From the NCBI GenBank assembly GCA_022661535.1, contig JAKULF010000021.1, forward strand, positions 336,043-400,042: a DNA stretch of 64,000 nucleotides, given 5' to 3'. The notes under the pieces are model-generated. The model made no database searches, was not told the origin of the DNA, and was given only the letters and a program-made list of their open reading frames with translations. Position numbers and translations under genes: made by a program. This DNA comes from Eutypa lata. Its lineage: Eukaryota; Ascomycota; Sordariomycetes; Xylariales; Diatrypaceae. Below, piece after piece: positions 35,001-46,540 of this stretch. The first letter of the stretch is position 1; the number at the start of each line of letters is the position of its first letter.

Positions 35001-37247
35001 ATGAGTGATTACCTATCAAAGACCAAGATGCCCCTAGTGTATGAAGACAAGTTTCAGCTTGATTAATGGCAGTGGAAAATGCCTTGTAGTGCATCAGACC
35101 AGTAGCCATCTGCTCGTGCCTTCTGAGGGTTAGCCGAATACCACCTTTCTGCCCAGGTCTGAATGAAAGGCTGACTACTCACTGGGCGCCTTGGCCGGTA
35201 AAGACGAAGGCGATCGTAGGTTCCTTCACTTTACTGGGTTTGCGGCCTGTCAGCTGTTCACTCAAGCTGATTGGCGAATTCGCCGCTACTGCAACTCGAT
35301 AGGGGTAATGTGTTCGACGCTGGCCCAGTGTAAAACTGAGGTTCCTGGAAAAGTCACTAGATTGTGGTGCGGATTCTAGAAATTGTTTGAATGAAGAGAG
35401 ATAAGAAGTAAGGCTGCTCTCAGTCTTAGCCGAGAAAACGAACAGACGCCTTGAGGGATCTTGACCTGGGAGATCCTGCGCGAAACTATTACCATTCAAG
35501 ACTCCGTCGTTATTCGTCTGTGTTGAGCCATTTACGAATCGGTTGCCATTGGTATGTGCCGCACAATTTGCGTTTGTACCATTAGTAAGCTTATCGGACG
35601 GATGAGCGGTAGTAGGGGCTTCCTCAATGAGGACTGCGGCATTGCTACCACCGAATCCTGAATTTTCTACGTTAGCCATATGGCATGCGGTCGGAAGCAT
35701 TCGATACTGCATCCTCACCAAAATTCGTCACGAGAACACGCTTCAGCGTATTGGGCGGCCAGGGTAACGTCTCTTGAGCAACCTACGTCATTCACCCCTA
35801 TACTCAGTCTCTCATTCTCATATGGCTGGCTTACGAGAAAGGGGCTGAGTACACACCTTGAGTTTCTCCCACCCTTCTATCCACTGATTCAACTTTTCAA
35901 ACCCAGAGTTAGGCAAGATGCACCCGTGTTGGATCATCATGATCGCCTTGATAGCAGCGAGAATTCCACTTGCGCCTTCCAAATGCCTAGTTGCATGATC
36001 AGAATAGCCTCATAGAACGCAAAGGGGACTAGGAGAGCAACCCTAAGTTTGACTTCACCGACCCAATAAACAGGGGATCAGCGGATGTTCGCTCCTTGGC
36101 CAGTACGGCTGCAAAGGCCCCGGCCTCAATTGGATCACTACTCTATTAGCTTTGAAGGTTCACGAAGCTTATATGGTGGCTTACCCTGCGGGAGTACCAG
36201 TCCCGTGTCCCTGTTTAAAACTTAGTATTCTGGAACTCACATATTGGAATACTATAGTATCGTACCTCAACAACTGGTGTATCTGAAGGAGATAGACCAA
36301 TATTTTCATGCACTCGTAAGAGCATTTCTTCCTGGACTATTCTCCGTGGCATGGTAATACCTTCTGATCGGCCGGAATGACTACAAGCGGAATTTCGAAT
36401 AATGGCATGAACAGGATCACCCGACCTGATGGCATCATCAAGTGGCTTAAGCAACAGGCATGCAGCACCTTCGCCTCGACCGAACCCAGATGCTTTCGCA
36501 TCGTAGGAGTGACATTTTCCCTCCGGAGATAGCGCGCTGTTTCACAATGGTAAGCATGGCAAGCTAAGAGGTGCTACAGGAATCGTCACCATACCCTAGT
36601 TTATCGAGTACATTCCACTGCGAAGGGCCCAGGATTAACGTAGACGCGCCAACGAAAGCGGCACTACATTCGCCAGCTCGCAGACTCTGACACGCTAGGT
36701 GGATTGCGTATGCACTACTCGCACATGCGGCATCAAGTGCGATACTGGGTCCATTAAGGTCAAAGAAGTAAGACAAGCGATTGGCGAACATGCAAGGGGC
36801 GTTCCCGAGGGCCGTCCAAGTTGTCGTGGAAGATAGGTCTTCTGACGACTGCTGCCCATATTCGGTAGTTCCGATAGCAGAGAATACGCCTATGTTTGCT
36901 CCCGCTAGATCGATGAGCCGGATGCCAGCGTTTTCAGTGGCTTCCAAGGCACATTCGAGAAGCAAGCGATGCTGCGGGTCTGCAGCACGAGCTTCGTCCG
37001 GTCTCAAGTTGAAGAAAGGGGCATCGAAGCTGTATATGTCATCAGGCAAGAAATGGGCTCCCTGCGAAGAAAATGTTCCTGCTGTACTGGAATTGGGATG
37101 ATAGAATGCATCTTGGTCAAAACGTTCAGCTGGTACCTTGGACCAGGCAGACTTGGCTTCGGCCAGGAAGTCCCATAGGCCTTTTCGTCCTACCCCAGGG
37201 GCACGGTAGGCAAGGCCAATGATAGCTATTGGTGAGTCCTGTTGCAT
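29046..37247 (-). CDS. Highly reducing type I polyketide synthase, KS-AT-DH-MT-ER-KR-ACP
   Basis: Eleven exons, 37247-36595, 36536-36266, 36210-36185 (26 bases), 36137-36042, 35986-35857, 35782-35719, 35657-35183, 35122-35013, 34964-29977, 29916-29743 and 29684-29046, join in frame to 2541 residues. KS: Cys175 (DAACASSAY), His310 (GHGTGT), His350 (GHLEGAS). AT: GQGAQ, then GHSSGE with Ser655. DH: His997 in DHNVGGHVIFP. MT: VLEIGAGTAS. ER: GFEGAGVV and HAASGAVGQA. KR: GGTGGIG and Tyr2325. ACP: Ser2497 in YSLDSL. The set predicts full reduction and C-methylation of a linear chain from malonyl-CoA. There is no thioesterase, so release needs a partner. In the KR motif GIYSGTATF the residue four after Tyr is Ala, not the usual Asn. 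Exons 1-9 cluster in the KS-AT region. It shares a promoter region with the divergent P450. Confidence 0.93.
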
Positions 37248-38136
37248 GGTTGCGGGTTGAGAACATATAGGAGTGATAGGTTGGAAAGGCGCTGTATGCG
37301 TGTATTGGACTGTAATACCGGCTTCATTTATACAAGTAGGTACTCGTTCGGTTCCTCCCGTCTTCCCCGGACCTAACCTGCTAGTCAACACTTCAAGTTA
37401 GATATATAGTAATCCCTAGGTAGTCAGTACTCCACACCTAGTTATCCTGCATAGTTTTAGTCTGCTTTATTACAAGGTGCCTATTGAGTCGCCGTGGAGA
37501 AAGTGGATAGCAGGGGTATAGACGGGGTCATCAAGGACAAGACGAGGCATAGCTACAGTTATCGTTAAGATGCGTCGCGTCGCTTTGAAAGTTGGCAGCT
37601 CTCTAGAGCTGTTGAGGTAAAATCTCCATAATAATACCTAATAAGGTAGATAAATTTCAAACTTCTACAAATCTGATGACGTTGACACCCCACCACTGAC
37701 CCGGTGCAATGTCGAAGGATTGAGATCCCGGACAATCAACTTATCTCAGTGTGCCAGTCAGCCACTGTGCTTACCCCCTTTTGCAAGGTATAACGCCATA
37801 GGCACTGCTGGAAAGAGAACTGTGTCCAAGAGGTAAATCTATCGTAGTACTTACTACCTGGATAAAGGGGGTGCGGGGTTTGGCTGTACGCGCTCGCTGA
37901 TCAGACACTCTAACGGTCGCTAGCTACCATCCGTACAAGGATCAGAAGCGAGGTGATATAGTAAGACATGTACGTCCATGGTATTTTCAGCGAGTCAGTC
38001 TTCGTCTACGGGTATTAGTGACTGAAACGATACAATAAGTTTCCATGCACCAGACTGTCCATACAGGTGTGCCTTTGCCCCGAGTATTGCAGCATCTGGA
38101 GCTTAAGGACATTGCGCAGCTTGAAACGTCATCACT
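37248..38136. promoter_or_regulatory. Shared divergent promoter region of PKS and P450
   Basis: The 889 bases separate the PKS start (37247, minus) from the P450 start (38137, plus), the usual arrangement of co-regulated cluster genes. CGG and CCG triplets are scattered in it, for example around 37911-37933, but no clear Zn2Cys6 palindrome is convincing. No gene lies within. Confidence 0.5.
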
Positions 38137-39729
38137 ATGATTTCCAAAGCCCTAATGCCACTATCCACTGTGACAACAGGAGCTGTCATCGTGGCCATAA
38201 TTGTGGGACTCGTTCTCTATCAGTTTGTTCGAAAAATACCACCCTACGAAGTCTATCCGAAGTTGCCCAAGCTGCCTATTATCGGTTCCAGAGAAGGAGA
38301 ATGGCTTTCAAAGCAGAGGGCCATGTGGAGGAACTCGGTCGATGTTAGGACAGCGACGCAGGAGGCTTACCAATTTACAGACCAACCATGCATTTTGCCC
38401 ATCATTGATTTGGGGAACCCTATCATCATACCGTCTACCGAAATCTCTTGGTATCTGGATGAGCCTGACTCCCACATAAGCACTATTGAGCATTTGAGAG
38501 ATTCGTTCCAGCTCGATTGGACCCTCACAGACCCCAGGATCGTGGAAGACGACAGGCCTATACACTTCTTATTAATTAGCACAAAGTTAACGCGCGAGAT
38601 CAACAACCTTCTCCCACTGTTAGCGGGTAAGATACCCAGCAGCCTCAAAGATACTTGGGGAACCGACGCGGAGAACTTCAAGGAATTATGCCCTATGCGC
38701 GACCTGCCGAGCCTCATAGGCAGCGTGGTGAACCTCGCCTTCGTCGGCGCACCCGCGTGTTACAATCGCGACATGGTTGACAATGCAATCAAGGCTGCAT
38801 ATGGTTTGGGGATCAATTCGATAATCTTGCGGATGACGCCACAGATTTTGCGCCCGCTCATCGCACCGTTAATAACTGTGTCGCAGAGAATCGCAACATG
38901 GCGATTCTTCAAGGCTCTGGGACCTGAGGTCCGGCGACGCCTGAGAGACCTGGAAACTAATCCTGATTCAGCCTCCAACTACAACGACTTCCTCCAGTGG
39001 ACAATCAATGCGGCCGTCAGAAATGGCGACCCTTATATGATGAAGCCTGAGACCATTATGGGACGGGTGCTGATGCTCGACTTTCTATCCATACACACGT
39101 CCACGATAGCCCTCTCCCACGTATTGTTTGACCTCGCTGCCGGTCCACCGGCGGTGATTGAGGAGCTGCGCACTGAGATCTCAACCGCGCTCGAGTCACA
39201 CGGGGGCCAGTGGAACAAGGCAACGCTGGGGAGTATGCCGAAGCTAGACTCGGTATTCCGCGAGTCGCAGCGGTGCAGTCCTCCCGCAACGATAGGGTCG
39301 CCGAAGGTTGTTACAGCTCCGGAAGGTGTTACGACGCCATCAGGCCTAAACCTTGAATACGGAACTTACCTTGCCATTCTCGCTTACCCTGTCTTGCATG
39401 ATCCGGCTCGATTCCCTGAACCGGATAAGTTCAAGCCTTTCAGGTTCGCCGAGCTACGCGAGGACGCTGACCAGAAAGGTTCAAAGGTAGAAAAGGCGCG
39501 TCAGGCGTGGACTGCGACGGGCAAGACGTATACCACCTTTGGGACAGGACGTCATGCTTGTCCCGGTCGCTTCTTCGCATCGGCCTCACTGAAGCTATTC
39601 TTGGGTCACATGCTCATAAACTATGATATTGAGAAGCTTCTGGAGCGACCGGCTTCTCTTTCAGTGGGCATGACTCTACTTCCCCCGTTCAATGCAACGA
39701 TTAGGATAAAGGCGAGGAAAGGGGCCTAA
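38137..39729 (+). CDS. Cytochrome P450 monooxygenase, intronless
   Basis: One uninterrupted frame of 530 residues. Residues 12-31 (TTGAVIVAIIVGLVLYQFV) are a signal anchor, placing the enzyme on the ER. The ExxR motif is in DSVFRESQR, and the haem loop is FGTGRHACPGRFF with Cys475. The I-helix region LDFLSIHTSTIALSHVL keeps the Thr but departs from the usual A/G-G-x-x-T. The HACPGRF type of haem loop and overall pattern recall the fungal group that contains ent-kaurene-oxidase-like and other secondary-metabolism P450s. Absence of introns contrasts with the five-exon P450 at 20.9 kb, so the two are not recent duplicates. Its position, divergent from the PKS and upstream of the NRPS, makes it the best candidate for the tailoring oxidase of the cluster. 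The ATG at 38155 is an alternative start. Confidence 0.9.
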   Translation: MISKALMPLSTVTTGAVIVAIIVGLVLYQFVRKIPPYEVYPKLPKLPIIGSREGEWLSKQRAMWRNSVDVRTATQEAYQFTDQPCILPIIDLGNPIIIPSTEISWYLDEPDSHISTIEHLRDSFQLDWTLTDPRIVEDDRPIHFLLISTKLTREINNLLPLLAGKIPSSLKDTWGTDAENFKELCPMRDLPSLIGSVVNLAFVGAPACYNRDMVDNAIKAAYGLGINSIILRMTPQILRPLIAPLITVSQRIATWRFFKALGPEVRRRLRDLETNPDSASNYNDFLQWTINAAVRNGDPYMMKPETIMGRVLMLDFLSIHTSTIALSHVLFDLAAGPPAVIEELRTEISTALESHGGQWNKATLGSMPKLDSVFRESQRCSPPATIGSPKVVTAPEGVTTPSGLNLEYGTYLAILAYPVLHDPARFPEPDKFKPFRFAELREDADQKGSKVEKARQAWTATGKTYTTFGTGRHACPGRFFASASLKLFLGHMLINYDIEKLLERPASLSVGMTLLPPFNATIRIKARKGA

Positions 39730-40569
39730 GGGAAATATGTGGGGGGAGTAACGTTGAGGTGAGCTTACCGCATGATGTGTGTGTGTATGTAATGCGGACA
39801 GGCGGCGTAGTATATAGGCGAAGCAGATCTTTCTATTTGTAATATTAGCCCTGCACTTTCTGCATTACCTCTTTTGTGGAAAATCGTCGTGTCTTGTGGT
39901 CCGCCAGTATCTTAAATGCGTCATGTAAAACGGACGACAAGTAAATGTAGTGTAGTAGTGGTCTAGATGTTGATTTATGCCCTTATTCTTATGTAGAAAA
40001 AGTACGACTGAAATGAAAGAAAAAAGTTCCTATAACAAAATTTTACCGTACTAGAATTTATATAATACTACTTTCTTTAGAAAACAACAACGACTTAATA
40101 TACGTATAACGATCCACATATACATATTTAAGTGCTTACTGTAACGACCATGTAGGGGATCGGGCTTGTAACGCACTTAAACATTCAAAATCCTGGAGAA
40201 GCATGCATGTCTTGTGGGGTATAAAAATCCTGGGGATAGTTAGTCGATACAAGGATCATGGCAAGCTTTCTGCGGGCCTGGAGACACATGGGGTTGTGGG
40301 GATCAGGCAAAGGCTCCACATAATCTCACTTCTATGTACATAGGGAATCAGGGAGTCGGGGAGTCCTGCTGATTTTAGCTAGCAACACGGTAAGAGCCGC
40401 TGTAGAGGTGTGGTTGACTACCTAATCATAAGCGATCCTGGCGTCAAGTCGACATCCGGAAGATAATCAATGACATACCTCGCGCGACTTTCTTTAATGT
40501 CTATACCGATACACTGACACAGTCCAGTTTATTATTCGTTCCTCCTATATCAGCTTACTGTTGGCCAAA
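39730..40569. other. Intergenic between P450 and NRPS, NRPS promoter
   Basis: AT-rich around 40010-40140. It contains the P450 terminator and the NRPS promoter. No gene is seen. Confidence 0.55.
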
Positions 40570-43500
40570 ATGGTACCGGAGATAGTGACATCGCGAAGTG
40601 GACTTGACCAAGAAACGCTGGTAGAAGTTGCAGAGGCATGCGGTCTCACTTTAGACCAAATCGACGATGTGTACTCGTGCACACCATTGCAGAGTCTAGC
40701 CATGGCTGACTCAGCCATTCACAGCGGTGCCAGTATCTTCCGATTTGTTTTGTCCCTCGGTCTCTCTGTTGACCTTGATCGATGGTGCCTCGCTCTACGA
40801 GAAGTTGTCTCCCTGAACCCTGTTCTCCGCACTCGACTTGTTGACTGCCGTCTTGGGCTTCTACAAGTCGTTACCAATGAGGAGCATTGCACTCAGTATC
40901 GACCAGGAAATATCGAGGAGTATATCCGTGATGATAAGGAACAGCCCCTAGATTTAGGAGCGTCACTTTTTCGATCGGCGCTCATCGACCGGAAATGGGT
41001 GTTGACTATGCATCATGCGGTTATGGACCACTCTTCTCTGGCTCTCTTATTCAAAGATGTCCTCAGGATTTACAATGGTGGTACCCCAGAGAGACACGCA
41101 GCTTTCAAAGATTTTGTCCGCTATTGCTTGACTATAGATGAAAAGGCTGCAACGCCTTTCTGGGCAGCTCGATTCAAGGGTAATCCAGCCATCTTCCCAA
41201 AGGTAGAAACAGGATATACCCCTAATGCCACGGAAAAGGTTACGCAAAAGATTTTGTCACACCGCATTGGTGCCGGGGTCTCTCTCGCTCACATACCGTC
41301 ATATATTGAGACAGCATGGGCGTTGACTTCTGCCACCTATACCGGGAGTGAGAGTGTCGCGTATGGTCTCGTGCTATCCGGCCGCCTGCCTGCCTTGGCC
41401 GGCCTCGAGACTACTCTGGGACCTACAATTGCCACAATCCCTGTACAGGTCAATGTGCAGCGCAGTATGACCGTGGAGGGGATGATCAAGGAGAGGTCCA
41501 CATCACTGCGGCAGCTACAGGCAAAACCAGCTCTGCAGTACGGCATCGCAAGGATTCGGGGAGTCAGTGATGCCTCGCGGGTTGCCGCAGGTTTCCAGAC
41601 TCTACTCAACATTCGCCCGTCATTCTATGATCCTGACGAATCAGCTGACTTGAAGTACGAGTCCATGGACGAACCTAACGGTTCGTTCGCTCTTTGTCTC
41701 TACTTCAACATTCAAACCGATGGCATTCAGGTAGAGGCCATGTCTGACCCTGCGGTGCTCTGTAGGAGCCAGCTTCGCAGGACTGTGCGTCAGTTTCAGT
41801 TTACGTTCCAATCACTAATGGAGGCCGACTTCCACAGCAAGCTAGGGCAGCTACAGCTACTGAACCCTTCTGATCGGTCCGAAATTTTCCAGTGGAACAA
41901 CAACATTCCCGAGACCACTGAAAGGTGTATTCACGAGCTCTTCAGAGAGCGAGCTCGGAAGCAACCTGATGCCACAGCGGTAGAAGCCGCGGATGGAAGT
42001 CTCACTTATCGCAGCCTCGATGAGACATCTGACCGACTCTCTCTAGAGCTACAGCGTAGGGGCACGTCAACTGGAGATCCAGTGCCGTTTATCTTTGAAA
42101 AGTCGCTATGGACAATTGTCGCAGTATTAGGAATAATGAAGGCTGGTGGAGCATGTGTTCCCATCGAGAAGTCTGATCCCCATGCTCGCAAAGCCGCTAT
42201 AATATCGAGTGTGCACGCGAAGATCGTTGTAACTTCCTCCACGGAACTTACGAGCTCAGCAGGCCTGGCGCCCGATGTCTTCGCCGTCAGCGCGGAGTCC
42301 ATTTCCGAGCTTACAGACGTGACTCTACCTGTGGATGAGAAGACAAGCTCTCCGGGGGACGTCGCCTACATAATTTTCACCAGTGGTAGTACGGGGTCCC
42401 CCAAAGGTGTCTTGTTAGAGCATAGTTCCTTAGCTTCATCGCTGAATTCCCTTGCTCAACGGTTTGATTGGCAGGGAGGTTCTCGCATGCTCCAGTTTGC
42501 CGCTCATGTGGTAAGTTTATTTTCCGCACTCACTTCCTCCCTCATGCACTCCGTCTTCAAAATGGTTTCGGCCTTTATGGTACAGCCTTCTGCGAAAATA
42601 TACAATATACTATACGTATTCTAGCTACTGAGTATAGACACTGTCCGATCGGGCTTTGTCTGTGTACCCAGCTGCGAAGACAAGACCAACGCTTGTTCTC
42701 TCCCCTGAACCCCTCTTCAATTGAAAAAGCTGACTCGCGATGTTTCAGTGGGACATCAGCGTCGGTGAAATATTCGGCGCGTTGCTGTTTGGCGGGTGCT
42801 TATGCATACCATCCGATACCGCTCGCCAGTCTAACCTGGCCGAGTTCATCGAGTTTAACAAGATCAACTGGGCATGGTTAACACCGACGGTCCTGCGTAT
42901 AATGTCGCCCGAAGATGTGCCTGGGTTGCAGTCTCTTCTCTCAATAGGTGAGCCGGTTGATGCTGGGGCCGCAAAGTCTTGGGGTAGAGCACTTCGTCTT
43001 TTCAATGGCTGGGGACCATGCGAGACTAGTATCCTCAGCGCAGTAGCAGAACTCGGGCCGGATTCTCGCTTCCCAGAGACTATCGGCATGCCTATTGGCT
43101 GTGGTATCTGGGGAGTCAATGCGGGAAAACCGAATGAACTTTGTCCTATCGGTACGGTCGGGGAGCTTGTAGTAGAGGGTCCGGGGGTGGCTCGGGGCTA
43201 TCTAGATGCAAAGTCGAAAAGTGCGACTTCCTTCATCCCATCACCTCCCTGGGCTCGTCCTAGAGTAAAGACGTCTAGAAATTTCTATCGCACTGGGGAC
43301 TTGGCTAGATATAACCCAGACGGAAGCATATGCTTCATCGGCAGGCAAGACCATCAAGTCAAGATTCGTGGACAGAGATTCGAGCTTAGAGAGCTCGAGA
43401 ATGTCATTACTAGTTGTAGTGATGTAAGAGATATTTTCACGACGACGAAGATTTCGGAAGGTCGCACAGAGCTAGTAGCGGTGGTTTGCTTGGTTAGTTC

Positions 43501-45664
43501 GCAGATGTCAAAGGGGGCTACCCTGGTGGAACTGTCCGATCCTTACTCAGAAAGTACCCTTTTACGTCTCCGCACCCTGAGAGACCATGTGATATCCAGA
43601 TTACCTTCATTCATGGTCCCCTCCGTCTGGCTGGCTGTGGAGCAAATGCCTCGGACTGCATCGGCGAAGCTTGACCGCACATCCATCAAAGAGTGGCTGA
43701 AGAAGAAGAACCTGACGTTGGCGAGAGCCGCCCTAAATACGCCAACAACCAAGTCGATGGCACCTCTTACTACACCTGAGGAAGTAGTGATGCAGTCGGT
43801 ATGGTCATCTGTTCTATCCCTTCCGGAGCACGAGGTTGGGCGTGAAAGCTCCTTTATGCAACTAGGCGGAGATTCGATACTGGCCATGCAAGCAGCTAGT
43901 CGTTGCCGTAAGCGTGGTTTGCAGACAACCACAGCAGCGCTACTAAGGGGTGAATCTCTCGCAGCTATTTCTAGGTCATCCATTATCATAGAATCTACCG
44001 GCGATGCAAAGTTAGCCTCTCCTGAAGCGAATACAGAAGACGGCCGCCCGGTTGGGCCGACCGCCACAATGCCAGGCACTGCCAATACTCAACCAGCACA
44101 ATTTAACAATAGGCCCGGGGACCAAGGCTTTGAGAGAATGGTCCCAGCCACAGATGTACAAGCTTTCATGCTCGCGGTGGGTCATTTAGGAGGCAAAGCA
44201 TATCATAACCAATTCAACTTGGACTTCAGGCCGGGTATTAACTTTGTAAGGCTCCGAATGGCCTGCGAGAAAGTTATACGCCATCACACAATTCTTCGGA
44301 CTACATTTATCCAGCGAGGCTCAGCTCTGTATCAAGCCGTACTGAAGGACATACCCGTGGATATGGTCCTCGATTCTACAAAGGAGGCACCACAATCCTC
44401 CATAGCGCTTCAAGAGGGAAAGACGCTAGTACGCTTTTGCATAATTTCTGATGGCCAAACCTGTCATCGACTATCTCTCGATATCCATCATGCTCTTTAC
44501 GACGCCTTCTCCCTGGAGATGCTGTTCCGGGATCTTGATGCGGCTTGCGTGGGGAAACCTCTCTCAGATGGGCTAGACTTCCATTCATGGGTATCGCACG
44601 TCGAAACCCTGGACTACTTGAAGCCACGCAAATACTGGAGAGAATTAATGAAAGATTCCACCATGTCGAATCTGGTGCGGCACTCTTCAACATCTCCACA
44701 TGGTCATCCACTCAGCGAGAGGATACAAGTCCGAGTACCTCTTCAGAACTTAAAGACGCCACACGGGACACCGGCAACGGCCTTGAAGGCGGTCTGGGCT
44801 CTCCTCCTTGCTAATGCTCTTGATACGAGAGATGTCGTTTTCGGGGAAGTTAGCACCAACAGATATTTGCCGATTCCAGGGCTTGATGAAGTACGAGGAC
44901 CGTGCGTGAACTTTTTGCCAGTCAGAGCATGTCTCAATCAAGGGGTGACGTTAGCTAGTCTAATTGCACAGTTACAAGACCAGTCAACCACCAGTCAGCC
45001 CCATCATCATCTTGGCTTTCGATCCATCATCAAGGACTGCACCGATTGGCCTAGCTGGACACGATTCAGTTCTGTCGTGACGTACCAAAACCATGCTTCC
45101 CTGGAATCATCACGGAAGATTGGGGACTCGTTCTGTTCGTTCTCAGGTCACGGCGTCCTAGGAGAGTCTGCCGATATCTCATTGATAGCGATGCCTCGAT
45201 TAGAGGACGTGGATATCGAGTTGAGGTATTCGTCCTACGCATTTTGCTCTGAGCAAATCAGATGGATCTCTCAAACCCTGGTGGGGATTGTACAAGCAAT
45301 CCCGGATCGAAATGTTAGTCACCTCGACGCTTGGCTTCGAGACTCTCTTGGGCCTTATCCCATACTTCCAAGACTTCCGAGCCCGGGGCCGAACACTATG
45401 AATGGCCATAGGCAGCACCCATCGGAGCAATCACTGGAAGTTGTATCACAAGCTTGGAGGGAGTTTGGATTACTATCAATGGATCAGGATGTGGATGGTT
45501 CCATGTTTAGCAACGGAGCTGACATCGTTACTGCTCTGCTTCTTTCGAGGTATTACATGTGTTGTGGATATGATATAAGTACGATAGAAGTTACCCAGCA
45601 CCATACCCGCTCGATGCAGGCGAGTTTGGTAGATTTGAAAGGCGAAGGAAATATTAAAATCTAA
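40570..45664 (+). CDS. Nonribosomal peptide synthetase, C-A-T-C-T* (one adenylation module)
   Basis: Exons 40570-42510 and 42749-45664, joined in frame across a 238-base intron (GTAAGT donor, TTTCAG acceptor), give 1618 residues. The first C domain has HHAVMD (His148, His149, Asp153). The A domain spans about 450-930: IIFTSGSTGSPKGV (A3), QFAAHV|WDISVGEIF across the splice (A4), GWGPCETS (A5), YRTGDLARY (A7). The T domain has FMQLGGDSI (Ser1023). The second C domain has HHALYD (His1227, His1228, Asp1232). The last ~80 residues look like another carrier (AWREFGLLSM...FSNGADIVTA) but with Ile1573 where the pantetheine Ser belongs. No TE or reductase follows. By comparison with other fungal NRPSs, the first C could take an acyl chain from the neighbouring PKS and the second could release or cyclise; that is inference. 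The ATG at 40570 gives a short lead before the C domain. Confidence 0.9.
42511..42748 (+). other. Unusually long intron in the NRPS
   Basis: 238 bases with GTAAGT donor and TTTCAG acceptor. It interrupts motif A4 of the adenylation domain between HV and WD. Most other introns here are 47-75 bases. Confidence 0.75.
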
Positions 45665-45932
45665 GTAAATAATGGCTAAATTAAAGGCAAAAAGTTTGTA
45701 AGTAAAATCTTTTAAAGTCATTATCAAGATGTAAGGGTATGCTAGGTATTTCCAGTGAGATTGGATCTGTATTCGTATCCAAGTAAGAAATCCGTGGCTA
45801 GATATAGCCTATATACTATATACACGTTGCTGCAGCCTTGCCATTGATGCCTTAGGAGGGCGTTCCGACAGATCACCGCTGCTGCAGCTTCTCCGTGCCT
45901 ACATGCACCACCACTGCCTTGATGATTTCTGT

Positions 45933-46044
45933 CACACGGGGAATGGAGCCATGTGTGTTGGCTGCAGAACAGCTGCAAAGGAATGCAGCTGAAGGCCAAC
46001 ACATCAATATTTGGAGGTCACACGACGATCACAGGAATGCATAG
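45933..46044 (-). repeat. Dispersed repeat, copy B
   Basis: The reverse complement matches 8505-8607 nearly end to end (CTATGCATTCCTG, GTGACCTCCAAATATTGATG, TGTTGGC, TTGCAGCTGTTCTGCAGCC, CATTCCCCGTGTG). It has a short insertion (TTCAGCTGCA) relative to copy A. Confidence 0.6.
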
Positions 46045-46540
46045 ATTACTGAAAGACAGGATAATGAGCTTAATTGACTAAGGTGACAGCTACTATAGAG
46101 GTGGGAGGAACGTCTGCTTATATACACAATCAGCCATGTTGGCTTGTACTGATACATCCACCACTCATAGCTTTGACCCCTTAATTCAACATAGATGCCT
46201 AATAAGAGCTAACAGCTATTATCAGCGGCTAAGACGGTAATGGGATGTTACAGATACGTACCTTTATTTGTGTATATATAGTAGACGACCCTACAAGTCG
46301 GAGAGAGCAGACAGAAGGACTCTATGGACCTTGACTAAAGAAAATTATTAGTTGAATAGAACCTTAGTTCCAAGCCTTTATATCCTTGTCACAATTTCGA
46401 AGCAATGCCTTTCAGAGTAATTAAGTATGGCAGAATCTCATAGAGCCTTGTTTTTGACAGCGCGACAAGTGACTGCGATATGCTGGTGCAGAGAAGGTCC
46501 GGACAGGTGGCGCCGTTAATTTAGCTGTACATGTAAATAC

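Noticed and set aside
29046..45664. A single hybrid PKS-NRPS enzyme
   Set aside because: The PKS and NRPS are on opposite strands with a P450 between them, and each has its own start and stop.
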